A DNA stretch of 18,130 bases from Actinomycetota bacterium (lineage in GTDB: Bacteria > Actinomycetota > Actinomycetes > Streptosporangiales > Streptosporangiaceae), in the NCBI GenBank assembly GCA_003242605.1, contig QGUZ01000080.1, positions 1 through 18,130 on the forward strand, written 5' to 3'. The position numbers were made by a program, and so were the translations under genes. Position 1 is the first letter of the stretch. Every line of letters starts with the position of its first letter. Below, in pieces: positions 1 to 9,198 of the stretch. The notes beneath the pieces are model-generated. The model did no database searches, was not told the origin of the DNA, and saw nothing but the letters and a program-made list of their open reading frames with translations.

Positions 1-1294
1 CCGGGTGGCCGGGGCCGACGAGCGCGCCGCCGATGCGCACCGCGCCGCCGGCGGGCCGGTCCGGCCGGCGCGGCACGGCCCGCGCCCTGGCGGGGCGGCC
101 GGCGGACCGTTCCACCTCCTCGGCGGTGGCCGCGGCGCCGCGCGCGGCGAGCACCCGATCGCACAGCTCGCGCACCGCCCCGGCGCCGCCCGGGCGGGTG
201 AGCACGACGCGGGCCGCGGCGCGCACCCGCGGGTGGGCGTCGGGCACCGCGACCGGCCAGCCCACCATCGCCATGCAGTCGAGGTCGCCCAGGTCGTTGC
301 CGACGTAGGCGACCCGCGCCGGGTCGAGGCCCTCGATCGTCATCCAGTCGCGCAGCGCGGTGTGCTTGGCGGCGAGGCCCTGCAGCACCGGCACGCCGAG
401 CTTGCGCGCCCGGGCCGCCACCACCGGGTTCTGCTCGGCGGACAGCACGAGCAGCCGCACCCCGGCGCGCTTGAGCAGGGCCACCCCCATGCCGTCGGCG
501 CGGCTCACCGCGACCATTTCGCGGCCGTCCTGGTCGACGTACGCGCGGTCGTCGGTGTGCACGCCGTCGAAGTCGGTGACCACCGCGTCGACGTCGATCG
601 GCTGCGGCTCGTCCACGAACGGCGCGAGCGCGCGCGCCACCTCGAGGTCCTCCGGCGCGTCGATCTCGAACGCGTGCCGCGCCGGGACCGGCTGCACGGT
701 CACCCGGCCGAAGAAGCGGTGCCCGTGCGCACGGAAGCCGGCGGCGCGCATCACGTAGAAGGCGCCGGTCTCCCGGTACTGCGGCGCGCGGTCCTGCCGC
801 CGCGGGCGGTGCACCGGGTCGTGGTTGACGCCGGTGACCACCTCGCCCGCGCGGCTCCACACGAACTCGTGGGTCTCCAGCCCGGAGAACACCACGTCGG
901 CGTCGCCCGCGAGCACCCGGGCGATCGCCGCGTCGAGGCCGGCGGGGGAGATGACCGGGCTGGTGCACTGCACCAGCAGCACCCCCGCGGGCTCGCCGCG
1001 CCCCGGCCCGCCCGGCCCGGCGCCCTCGGCCGGCGCGTGCGCGACCGCCGACTCGCTCGTGGCGGTGTCGCCGGCGAGCTCGGCGGGCCGCCGTACCACC
1101 CGCGCACCGGCCGCCTCGGCGGCCTCGGCGATGCCGGCGTGATCGGTGCTCACCACCACCTCGTCGATCAGCTCGGCGCGCAGGCAGGCGCCGACGGCCC
1201 GCGCGACCAGGGGCGTGCCGCCGACCGTGGCGAGGTTCTTCAGCGGTACGCCCTTCGACCCTCCGCGGGCGGGGATGACGGCCAGGACTCGCAA
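1..1294 (-). CDS. neuA: CMP-nonulosonate cytidylyltransferase / HAD phosphatase, probable NeuB fusion (3' partial)
   Basis: The N-terminal part activates a sialic-type nine-carbon sugar with CTP to give a CMP-sugar. Residues 7-20 (IPARGGSKGVPLKN) are the nucleotide-binding signature of the NeuA/KdsB family, followed by a cytidylyltransferase fold to about residue 230. A second, KdsC-like HAD domain starts at 241 with DFDGVHTDD (D241 and D243 are the expected catalytic aspartates), then S285, K310 and GNDLGD at 332-337, so all four HAD motifs are present. It probably dephosphorylates the sugar phosphate. A Pro/Arg/Ala-rich linker follows, and from residue 419 the frame reads VRIGGALVGPGHP, which resembles the segment just before the first conserved motif of NeuB synthases. 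No stop occurs before the window edge, so the protein may be a three-part fusion. I chose the TTG start at 1294-1292 because AGGAG lies five bases upstream and the signature follows at once. The first two domains are clear; the sugar is unknown and the NeuB part is inference. Confidence 0.88.
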   Translation of the reverse strand, partial: MRVLAVIPARGGSKGVPLKNLATVGGTPLVARAVGACLRAELIDEVVVSTDHAGIAEAAEAAGARVVRRPAELAGDTATSESAVAHAPAEGAGPGGPGRGEPAGVLLVQCTSPVISPAGLDAAIARVLAGDADVVFSGLETHEFVWSRAGEVVTGVNHDPVHRPRRQDRAPQYRETGAFYVMRAAGFRAHGHRFFGRVTVQPVPARHAFEIDAPEDLEVARALAPFVDEPQPIDVDAVVTDFDGVHTDDRAYVDQDGREMVAVSRADGMGVALLKRAGVRLLVLSAEQNPVVAARARKLGVPVLQGLAAKHTALRDWMTIEGLDPARVAYVGNDLGDLDCMAMVGWPVAVPDAHPRVRAAARVVLTRPGGAGAVRELCDRVLAARGAAATAEEVERSAGRPARARAVPRRPDRPAGGAVRIGGALVGPGHP

Positions 1295-1445
1295 AGTGGA
1301 CTCCTAGGGAGGCTCGGCTCGCAGTGTGCAAGGCACGCTAACGGCCGCCCGGAAGCGAAACGGGATGCGCGGGCTGAACGCTCCGCGTCGCCGTTGTGAA
1401 ATCTCCGTTGCGCGCCGGTCCGGGCCCCGGGGACACCCAGAGGGG

Positions 1446-1466
1446 CACCCGCGTCGGACGCGGGCG
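1446..1466 (-). terminator. Hairpin 3' of the amylase remnant
   Basis: A seven-base-pair perfect stem (1448-1454 with 1458-1464, CCCGCGT/ACGCGGG) with a three-base loop lies just past the stop at 1470 of the amylase remnant. There is no T tract. It could be the old gene's terminator or a chance GC-rich fold. The rest of 1295-1469 is GC-rich leader before the cytidylyltransferase gene, and I see no convincing promoter in it. Confidence 0.25.
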
Positions 1467-1469
1467 TGG

Positions 1470-2083
1470 TCACGCGGCGGCCGCCGCCGGGGCGACGTGC
1501 TCGGCCGCGTCGATGCGGGAGCCGTCCACACCGGGCCGATCAGGTCGTTGGGGTGGGCGGCGAGGCGATCGCGCACGTGGGTGCCGCGGTGTCGAGGCCG
1601 GCGAGGCCACCGGCCCGCAGCCCTGCACGTTCCGGGCGCCGCCGGTGTAGCCGCCGTCGTGGACGAGGTCGTCGGCGTCGCCGCGGCGCTCGGGTGACGG
1701 TGGACGTCGGCCGGGGAGCGGATCCCGAAATGGTTGTACTTTGTAAAGGCGGCTCCGCCGTACGACACGGTGCCCGGACGCGGCCCGGTCGCCCATGCGG
1801 CCGGTGAGCGCCTAGCCGGCGGGCTGGTCGATCTCCCACCACGGGCGGCCGCCGGACGGCTTGACCGAGTCCTGCGGCGGGGACAGCCGCACGCCGCCGT
1901 ATCCGGCGGGCCCGAGCACGGTCGTGCACTCGGCGGCGACCGAGTCCCACGGCCACATGAACCGGTTCCCGATCGCGCCCCGCTCTCCCCCCGGGCGCCG
2001 CGGCCGCGGCGGGCGCGGCGGTGAGCGGGACGAGCGCGGCGGCGACCGGCGCCGTGAGGAGGACGCGAGGCGGCCATTCGCAC
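1470..2083 (-). pseudogene. Degraded secreted alpha-amylase (GH13) remnant
   Basis: Pieces of a streptomycete-type secreted alpha-amylase occur in the right order but in all three minus-strand frames. A GTG at 2083 with GGAGG five bases upstream begins VRMAASR. The signal peptide (VLLTAPVAAALVPLTAAPAAAA) continues in a second frame. The mature N-terminus (FMWPWDSVAAECTTVLGPAG, then VRLSPPQDSV, then WWEIDQPAG) is in a third. It hits TAG at 1814-1812, where the family usually has Tyr, and homology resumes in the same frame as ALTGRMGDRAA. About 30 codons, including conserved region I, are then missing before SYGGAAFTKYNHFGI. Later blocks (YTGGARNVQGC, GLAGLDTAAP, VRDRLAAHPNDLIG, GVDGSRIDAAEHVA) need further frame changes. 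The last one holds the region II nucleophile aspartate. Nothing matches the region III glutamate or beyond, so about half the catalytic domain is gone. It lies 93 bases downstream of pullulanase on the same strand, suggesting a former debranching-plus-amylase pair. The protein cannot be functional. Confidence 0.88.
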
Positions 2084-2176
2084 GGGTGCCTCCGAGGGGT
2101 GGTCCGGGGGCCGGGCCGCGCGGGTACGGACGGCCGCCGGCGGGCGCGCCACATCGGCGCGGAGGCCTGCGAGGGC

Positions 2177-5017
<2,841 letters not shown>

Positions 5018-5062
5018 CGCCTTCGGGCTCCGGCGTCGGGCTGTTTCGGGGGTGTGGCCCGG

Positions 5063-5091
5063 AAGTTACTCGCCGGTCGCAATCTTTGCAA
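5063..5091 (-). promoter_or_regulatory. Candidate pullulanase promoter
   Basis: Read on the minus strand, TTGCAA (5091-5086) and TAACTT (5068-5063) are separated by 17 bases, a good match to a housekeeping actinomycete promoter. This would start transcription roughly 40 bases before the pullulanase ATG. The -35 hexamer lies inside the shared operator candidate at 5082-5106, as expected for a repressed promoter. No mapped start supports it. Confidence 0.5.
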
Positions 5092-5106
5092 TGGTTTTCT
5101 GAAACT
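5082..5106. promoter_or_regulatory. Operator candidate shared with the binding-protein promoter
   Basis: This AT-rich island in the divergent region contains ATCTTTGCAA, then TTTTC and AAACT. The same order of blocks (ATCTTTCGCAA, CTTTC, AAACT) appears at 9121-9144 before the solute-binding protein gene. Two CTGAAA copies (5099-5104 and 5109-5114) lie ten bases apart, one helical turn. Position over the candidate -35 hexamer fits repression. The LacI-family protein encoded at 14238 is the obvious candidate ligand, but that is inference. Confidence 0.5.
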
Positions 5107-5201
5107 TACTGAAATTTGCTTTACCGATGGTTGGGGAAACGACCGATAAGGTGGCCCCGACCGGCACGACGACAGAGGCGAGTGGGACGAGTGGGATCGC
5201 T

Positions 5202-6527
5202 ATGACGGGTGGGACGCGATGGCCGGTGGCCGCCCTCGCCGCCCTGGTCGCCGTGGTGGCGGCGCCGGTGTGGGCCGAGGGGGCGGCGCCCGCGAGCGCG
5301 CAGCACCGTACCGCGGAGACGCCGGCCGAGCGCGCCGCGGTGCGCACCTACTACGTCGACGCCGTGGGCGGGTCGGACGACGCCGACGGCACGAGCCCGG
5401 CCACCGCTTGGCGGTCGCTCGCCCGGGCGAGCCGCGCCGACCTGGGGCCGGGCGACCGGCTGCTGCTGCGGCGGGGCAACCGGTGGCGGGGCACGCTGCG
5501 CATCTCCGCCCGGGGCACCGAGGAGCGGCCGGTCATCGTGGGCGGGTACGGCGTCGGCTCCCGCCCGACGATCGGCGGCAGGCGCAGCGACTGCGTGGTG
5601 GTGACCGGCTCGCACGTGCGGATCACCGAGCTGCGCGCCAGCGGCTGCCGGTGGTCCGGCTTCGCCCTGATCGGCTCCCGCAACGAGCTGGTCGGCGTGC
5701 ACGCCGACCGGAACATCGCGGGCGTGGCGATCGCGCCCGGCTCCTCGCACAACGTGGTCCGCGCGAGCCGGCTCGCCGACAACAACCGGATGAGCGTGAA
5801 CGACCGGGCGGAGGGGAACGACTCCGGCGCGTTCGGCATCCTGATCAACGGCGACCACAACCTCGTCTCCGGGAACGTGATCACCGGCAGCCGCGCGCGG
5901 AGCCACGACTACGGCTTCGACGGCGCCGCGGTCGAGATCTACAACGGCGACCGCAACATCGTCGTGCACAACATCGCCCGGGACAACGAGACCTTCACCG
6001 AGCTCGGGCACGATCCCGGCCGCACCGCGACCGGCAACCTGTTCGCGCACAACGTGGTCACCTCGCGCCGGCGCCGCGGCGCGTTTTTGGTGACCCGGGG
6101 CGAGCGCAACCGCTCGCTCGGCCCGGTGCTCGGCACCGTCGTGGTGCACAACTCGGTGCACCTGCCCGGCCGCGACACCATCGGCTTCTCCTGCCACGAC
6201 GGGTGCTCGGGCCGGATCCTGCGGCTGCGCAACAACGTCATCAAGGTCGGCGGCGTGGCCGGTTACGCCGACGGCCAGGGGGTCGACGACGCGGGCGGCG
6301 TCTACATCGGCCGCCGAACCCGCTTCACCCTCGGCCGGCGCTCGGTCCTCGCCGACCCGATGTTCCGCGGCACCACCGACCTGCGGCTGCGGCCCGGTTC
6401 CCCGGCGATCGGGCGCGGCGTGCCGCTCGGCGTTGCCTGGTACGGCGGGGCCGCCCACGCCCACGACATGACCGGGCGGGCGATCACCACCACCGGCCAC
6501 CCGGACGCGGGCGCCTACCAGTCCTGA
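5202..6527 (+). CDS. Secreted right-handed parallel beta-helix protein
   Basis: This is a 441-residue exported protein of unknown activity. A signal peptide covers about residues 1-33 (hydrophobic core VAALAALVAVVAAPVWA). The mature part starts with TYYVDAVGGSDDADGTSPAT, a common opening for secreted beta-helix proteins. Repeated rungs follow with N-rich turns, such as HNVVRASRLADNN, HNLVSGNVITGS, RNIVVHNIARDN and LFAHNVVTS. The C-terminus (DLRLRPGSPAIGRG, then PDAGAY) is the usual cap of the family. Such proteins include polysaccharide lyases and glycan-binding or hydrolysing enzymes, and I cannot assign a substrate. An upstream in-frame ATG at 5127 exists, but it lacks a ribosome binding site and would place 25 polar residues before the signal peptide. 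I therefore prefer 5202, which has only a weak GGGA five bases upstream. It is divergent from pullulanase with 184 bases between the starts, so a joint extracellular polysaccharide role is possible. Confidence 0.85.
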   Translation: MTGGTRWPVAALAALVAVVAAPVWAEGAAPASAQHRTAETPAERAAVRTYYVDAVGGSDDADGTSPATAWRSLARASRADLGPGDRLLLRRGNRWRGTLRISARGTEERPVIVGGYGVGSRPTIGGRRSDCVVVTGSHVRITELRASGCRWSGFALIGSRNELVGVHADRNIAGVAIAPGSSHNVVRASRLADNNRMSVNDRAEGNDSGAFGILINGDHNLVSGNVITGSRARSHDYGFDGAAVEIYNGDRNIVVHNIARDNETFTELGHDPGRTATGNLFAHNVVTSRRRRGAFLVTRGERNRSLGPVLGTVVVHNSVHLPGRDTIGFSCHDGCSGRILRLRNNVIKVGGVAGYADGQGVDDAGGVYIGRRTRFTLGRRSVLADPMFRGTTDLRLRPGSPAIGRGVPLGVAWYGGAAHAHDMTGRAITTTGHPDAGAYQS

Positions 6528-6554
6528 CCAGGGCCTGCGCCCGGCCCGGGCCGC

Positions 6555-6584
6555 CCGATCGGCGGATCCGGCGTGGCCGATCGG
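6555..6584 (+). terminator. Hairpin after the beta-helix gene
   Basis: A perfect nine-base-pair stem (CCGATCGGC at 6555-6563 with GCCGATCGG at 6576-6584) and a 12-base loop lie 28 bases past the stop codon. There is no T run, which is common for actinomycete terminators. It separates the beta-helix gene from the ACT-domain gene. Confidence 0.5.
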
Positions 6585-6662
6585 CGCATGTCCCGGTCAA
6601 ATCTGGGGCAGAATCGCACCTAAACGTGCCTTCGCGATCTTGGTCCTGACATATTCCGGACA

Positions 6663-6690
6663 TTGATAAGGCACAAACCTGAAATATGCA
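6663..6690 (+). promoter_or_regulatory. Candidate promoter for the ACT-domain gene
   Basis: The stretch 6645-6695 is clearly more AT-rich than its surroundings. TTGATA (6663-6668) and TATGCA (6685-6690) are 16 bases apart, about 35 bases before the start codon. A competing choice uses TTGGTC further upstream with TTGATA as the -10 hexamer. Assignment is by eye only. Confidence 0.3.
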
Positions 6691-6724
6691 TACGCCAGGC
6701 TCTGTCGAGAGGAGGTGATTGGGG

Positions 6725-7360
6725 ATGCTGCTGCGGTTCCGGGTGTCCCTGCCCGACCGGCCGGGGGTGCTGGGGCAGGTCGCCCGGGCGTTCGGGGTGC
6801 TGGGCGCGGACATCCTCCAGGTGACGGTCCTGGAACGCGCGGCCGGCCGCGCGGTGGACGACTTCACCGTCTCCTGGTCGGGTGTGCTCGGGGTCGACGA
6901 GCTGCGCGAGCGGGTCAGCGTGGTGCCCGGCGCGCGGGTCGAGGGAGCCTGGCCGACCCGCGACGTGCCGGGCGCCAATCCCGAGTTCGACCTGCTCGGC
7001 CACGTCGCCGCCGACCCCGAGCGGGCGTACCAGACCCTGGTGGACGCGCTCCCCGACCTGATGAGTGCGGAGTGGGCGGCGGTGGTCGACACCGCCACCG
7101 GCCGGACGGTCCACGCGAGCTGGGCGGCCCCGGCCGAGCCGCTGCCGGCGGACCCGCCGGCCCGGCCGGCGGCGTTCGGCGACGGCTCCCTGCACGTGAT
7201 CACAGTGCCGCTCCCCGAGGCGGCGCTGCACCTGGTGGTGGCGCGCGCCCAGGGCCCGGCCTTCCACCGGGTCGAGCTCGACAGGGTGGTGCGCCTGGTC
7301 GAGATCGTCACGCTGCTCGCCCGCTCGGCGGTCGGCCGTACCACGCCTGCGCAGGCGTAG
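6725..7360 (+). CDS. ACT-domain protein of unknown ligand
   Basis: The 211-residue soluble protein opens with an ACT domain (residues 1-70). Its DRPGVLGQVARAFGVLGADI segment at 11-30 carries the ligand-binding Asp-Arg-Pro-Gly turn of amino-acid-sensing ACT domains. The C-terminal half (about 88-200, starting FDLLGHVAADPERAYQTLVD) may be a reduced GAF-like sensor fold, which is a guess. There is no DNA-binding or catalytic motif, signal peptide or membrane segment. I prefer the ATG at 6725 to the TTG at 6719. Upstream is AGGAGGTGATT, an almost perfect match to the 16S rRNA tail, implying strong translation. Similar short ACT proteins are widespread in actinomycetes, usually annotated only as amino-acid-binding. 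It is monocistronic here, with no obvious link to the sugar genes. Confidence 0.8.
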   Translation: MLLRFRVSLPDRPGVLGQVARAFGVLGADILQVTVLERAAGRAVDDFTVSWSGVLGVDELRERVSVVPGARVEGAWPTRDVPGANPEFDLLGHVAADPERAYQTLVDALPDLMSAEWAAVVDTATGRTVHASWAAPAEPLPADPPARPAAFGDGSLHVITVPLPEAALHLVVARAQGPAFHRVELDRVVRLVEIVTLLARSAVGRTTPAQA

Positions 7361-7391
7361 GCGGCACCGCCGCGGCCGCGACGGTGCCGCC
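7360..7391. terminator. Bidirectional hairpin between convergent genes
   Basis: A perfect ten-base-pair stem, GGCGGCACCG (7360-7369) with CGGTGCCGCC (7382-7391), encloses a 12-base loop that holds a self-complementary CGCGGCCGCG. It begins on the last base of the ACT gene stop codon and lies 55 bases past the stop of the convergent ATPase gene. It can therefore serve both transcripts. There is no T tract. Confidence 0.65.
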
Positions 7392-7446
7392 GTATCGGGG
7401 CCTTCTCGCACCGGGCGCGGGCGTCCGCGTCGTCCCGGCCGCGCCG

Positions 7447-8721
7447 CTAGCGCCGCGGCGGGTCGATGCGGGTGCCGTCCACCTTGAACAGCAGGATCTT
7501 GGACATGTCGACCGCGACCCGGGCATGGTCGCCCGCCCGCCACACCGGGCGGGAGCCGAGCCGTACGATCAGGTCGGCCCGGCGGTGCGTGCCGGAGGAG
7601 GTGGCCGGCGGCGGCTCGGGCGCCTCCTGGCGGCCCAGGAGCAGCCGCCGCAGCAGCGCCTTCGCCCGCGAGCCCTCGCCGTGGCCGCCGTTGGCGTGCG
7701 CGCGCGGGTCGGGCGGCTCGGGCACGGGAACCGCCGGCAGCCCCGCCTCCAGGTACGCGAGCCACTCGTGGCCGTGGTACTCGAGCGTGCGCACCCGGCC
7801 CGCGAAGTACTGGCCCTGCTCGGCGTGCGGCGGCAGCGGGACGAGCGCGTCCGGGCGGATGCCGACGAGGATCGGCCGGCCCACGAACTGGGAGACCGCG
7901 TACGCGCGCGGGTCGTTCCACGGCATCGTGAGCCGGTGCGTGCCGAAGTCGAGCAGGACGTACTGGTTCTGCGGCGTCCGCACCATCGCCTCGAGCAGGT
8001 TGAGCTGCTGGGAGTTGAGGAACGCCGCGACGAACGCGGTGGCGGGGTCGTTGTACACCTGGGTCGGGGTGCCCACGTCCTGCAGCACGCCCCGGTTGAG
8101 GATGGCGATGCGGTCGGCGAGCGACAGCGCCTCCACCTGGTCGTGCGTGACGTAGATGGTGGTGACGCCGAGCGCGCGGACGAGCGCGGCGATCTCCATG
8201 CGCAGCTCGGTGCGCATGCCCGCGTCGAGGTTCGACAACGGCTCGTCCATGAGGAACAGGGACGGCTGGCGCACGATCGCGCGGCCCATCGCCACCCGCT
8301 GCCGCTGGCCACCGGAGAGCGTGCCGGGCTTGCGGTCGAGCATCTCGTCGATGTGCAGGCCGCGGGCGAGCTCCACCACGCGTTCCTTCACGTGCGCGGG
8401 ATCGGCCTTGGCGATCTCCAGCGGGAAGGCGAGGTTGCCCCGCACCGTGCGGTGCGGGTAGAGGGCGCCGTTCTGGAACACCATCGCCACGTCCCGGTCC
8501 CGCGGGGCGAGGTGGTTGGCGTACTCCCCGTTGAGGTAGAGATCGCCGGAGGTGATCTCCTCCAAACCGGCGATCATGCGAAGCAGCGTGGACTTGCCAC
8601 ACCCGGAGGGGCCGAGCAGGACGAGGAGCTCGCCCTCGCCTGCCTGTAGGCTGAGACGGTCGACCGCTAAGTAGCCACCGGGGTAAATCTTCGTGACTTT
8701 GTCGAGGACGACGGTACTCAT
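7447..8721 (-). CDS. Sugar ABC transporter ATPase, MalK/MsiK type with C-terminal insertion
   Basis: This cytoplasmic ATPase would drive a carbohydrate importer. In 424 residues it has Walker A GPSGCGKST (37-45), the Q-loop at Q83, signature LSGGQ (135-139), Walker B LFLMDE (155-160) and H-loop H193. The domain order is that of MalK/MsiK. From about 240 comes the regulatory OB/TOBE region, interrupted at about 331-380 by a Pro/Ala/Gly-rich stretch with a basic helix-like patch (SRAKALLRRLLLGRQ). The fold resumes with DLIVRLGSRPVWRAGDHARV and ends FKVDGTRIDPPRR. I chose ATG 8721 because GGAG lies five bases upstream and the family sequence begins there. It is divergent from the binding-protein and permease genes, which lack an ATPase of their own, so it probably powers that importer. 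Streptomycetes usually rely on a distant shared MsiK, so this linkage is notable. It may also serve other importers. Confidence 0.92.
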   Translation of the reverse strand: MSTVVLDKVTKIYPGGYLAVDRLSLQAGEGELLVLLGPSGCGKSTLLRMIAGLEEITSGDLYLNGEYANHLAPRDRDVAMVFQNGALYPHRTVRGNLAFPLEIAKADPAHVKERVVELARGLHIDEMLDRKPGTLSGGQRQRVAMGRAIVRQPSLFLMDEPLSNLDAGMRTELRMEIAALVRALGVTTIYVTHDQVEALSLADRIAILNRGVLQDVGTPTQVYNDPATAFVAAFLNSQQLNLLEAMVRTPQNQYVLLDFGTHRLTMPWNDPRAYAVSQFVGRPILVGIRPDALVPLPPHAEQGQYFAGRVRTLEYHGHEWLAYLEAGLPAVPVPEPPDPRAHANGGHGEGSRAKALLRRLLLGRQEAPEPPPATSSGTHRRADLIVRLGSRPVWRAGDHARVAVDMSKILLFKVDGTRIDPPRR

Positions 8722-8923
8722 CCGGTCTCCTCGCTCATGGCTGTCTCCCTCGCCCGCGCGGGCCGCCGATGCCGATGCCGGTGCGCCCGGGCTGGCTCCT
8801 GGATCTTGACGTCGAGGCACGCACACGTCCCCGCCCGGCATGGCCGGGGCAGGCGCGAGTGGACCGGGGCGTGACACGGTTGCGTCGGTGTGTCGTCCGC
8901 CCGTCCATCCCACCCCTGCTGAC

Positions 8924-8963
8924 CTACCTCACCCACCGGCGGGATACGTGATTGATGAGGTAG
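8924..8963. promoter_or_regulatory. Spaced inverted repeat CTACCTCA / TGAGGTAG
   Basis: CTACCTCA at 8924-8931 and its exact reverse complement TGAGGTAG at 8956-8963 have 24 bases between them, so their centres are 32 bases apart, about three helical turns. It is too widely spaced for a simple dimer site or a good terminator. Two repressor half-sites on the same face of the helix would fit. It is 203-242 bases before the ATPase start and about 260 before the binding-protein gene. Confidence 0.3.
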
Positions 8964-9112
8964 TACATCGCGTTACTGGCCGGTGTGTCCATACATGACG
9001 TGAGAAATCAGCCATGTTCCGGCTACGTATGTGACACCTGTCCGACGCTGCTCCGACCCCCTATGGCACGCTTCATCCCTGGTGTCCGGTTCGCCGCGCC
9101 GCGGTTACAAGT

Positions 9113-9152
9113 TTGCAGAGATCTTTCGCAAGAACTTTCAAACTCCTTGCAG
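9113..9152 (+). promoter_or_regulatory. MalR-like operator candidate before the importer genes
   Basis: Two TTGCAG copies (9113-9118 and 9147-9152) flank ATCTTTCGCAA, CTTTC and AAACT (9121-9144). The inner block matches the element at 5082-5106 in the pullulanase promoter. From memory, TTGCAG-like half-sites lie upstream of streptomycete amylase and malE genes controlled by MalR/Reg1. The second TTGCAG could also act as a -35 hexamer, but I could not settle a -10 site. Confidence 0.5.
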
Positions 9153-9179
9153 GCCTGTTACGGTCCGGTTACCCGACGA

Positions 9180-9198
9180 ACGGGGCGTTCCGCCCCGT
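9180..9198 (+). promoter_or_regulatory. Hairpin in the binding-protein mRNA leader
   Basis: ACGGGGCG (9180-9187) and CGCCCCGT (9191-9198) form a perfect eight-base-pair stem with a three-base loop. It ends 11 bases before the ribosome binding site AAGGAG (9210-9215). It does not cover that site, so it may stabilise the transcript or present the binding site rather than block it. Confidence 0.4.

Noticed and set aside
5..1399. Plus-strand open frame of 464 codons
   Set aside because: It is the antisense shadow of the cytidylyltransferase/HAD gene. The product is Arg/His/Ala-rich low complexity without motifs, while the minus strand shows full enzyme signatures.
5127..5201. Longer N-terminus for the beta-helix protein from ATG 5127
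   Set aside because: No ribosome binding site precedes it, and it would put a polar stretch before the signal peptide.
8718..8936. A 72-codon gene before the ATPase
   Set aside because: No coding signature or conserved pattern. Only the possible short leader at its end is kept as a low-interest note.
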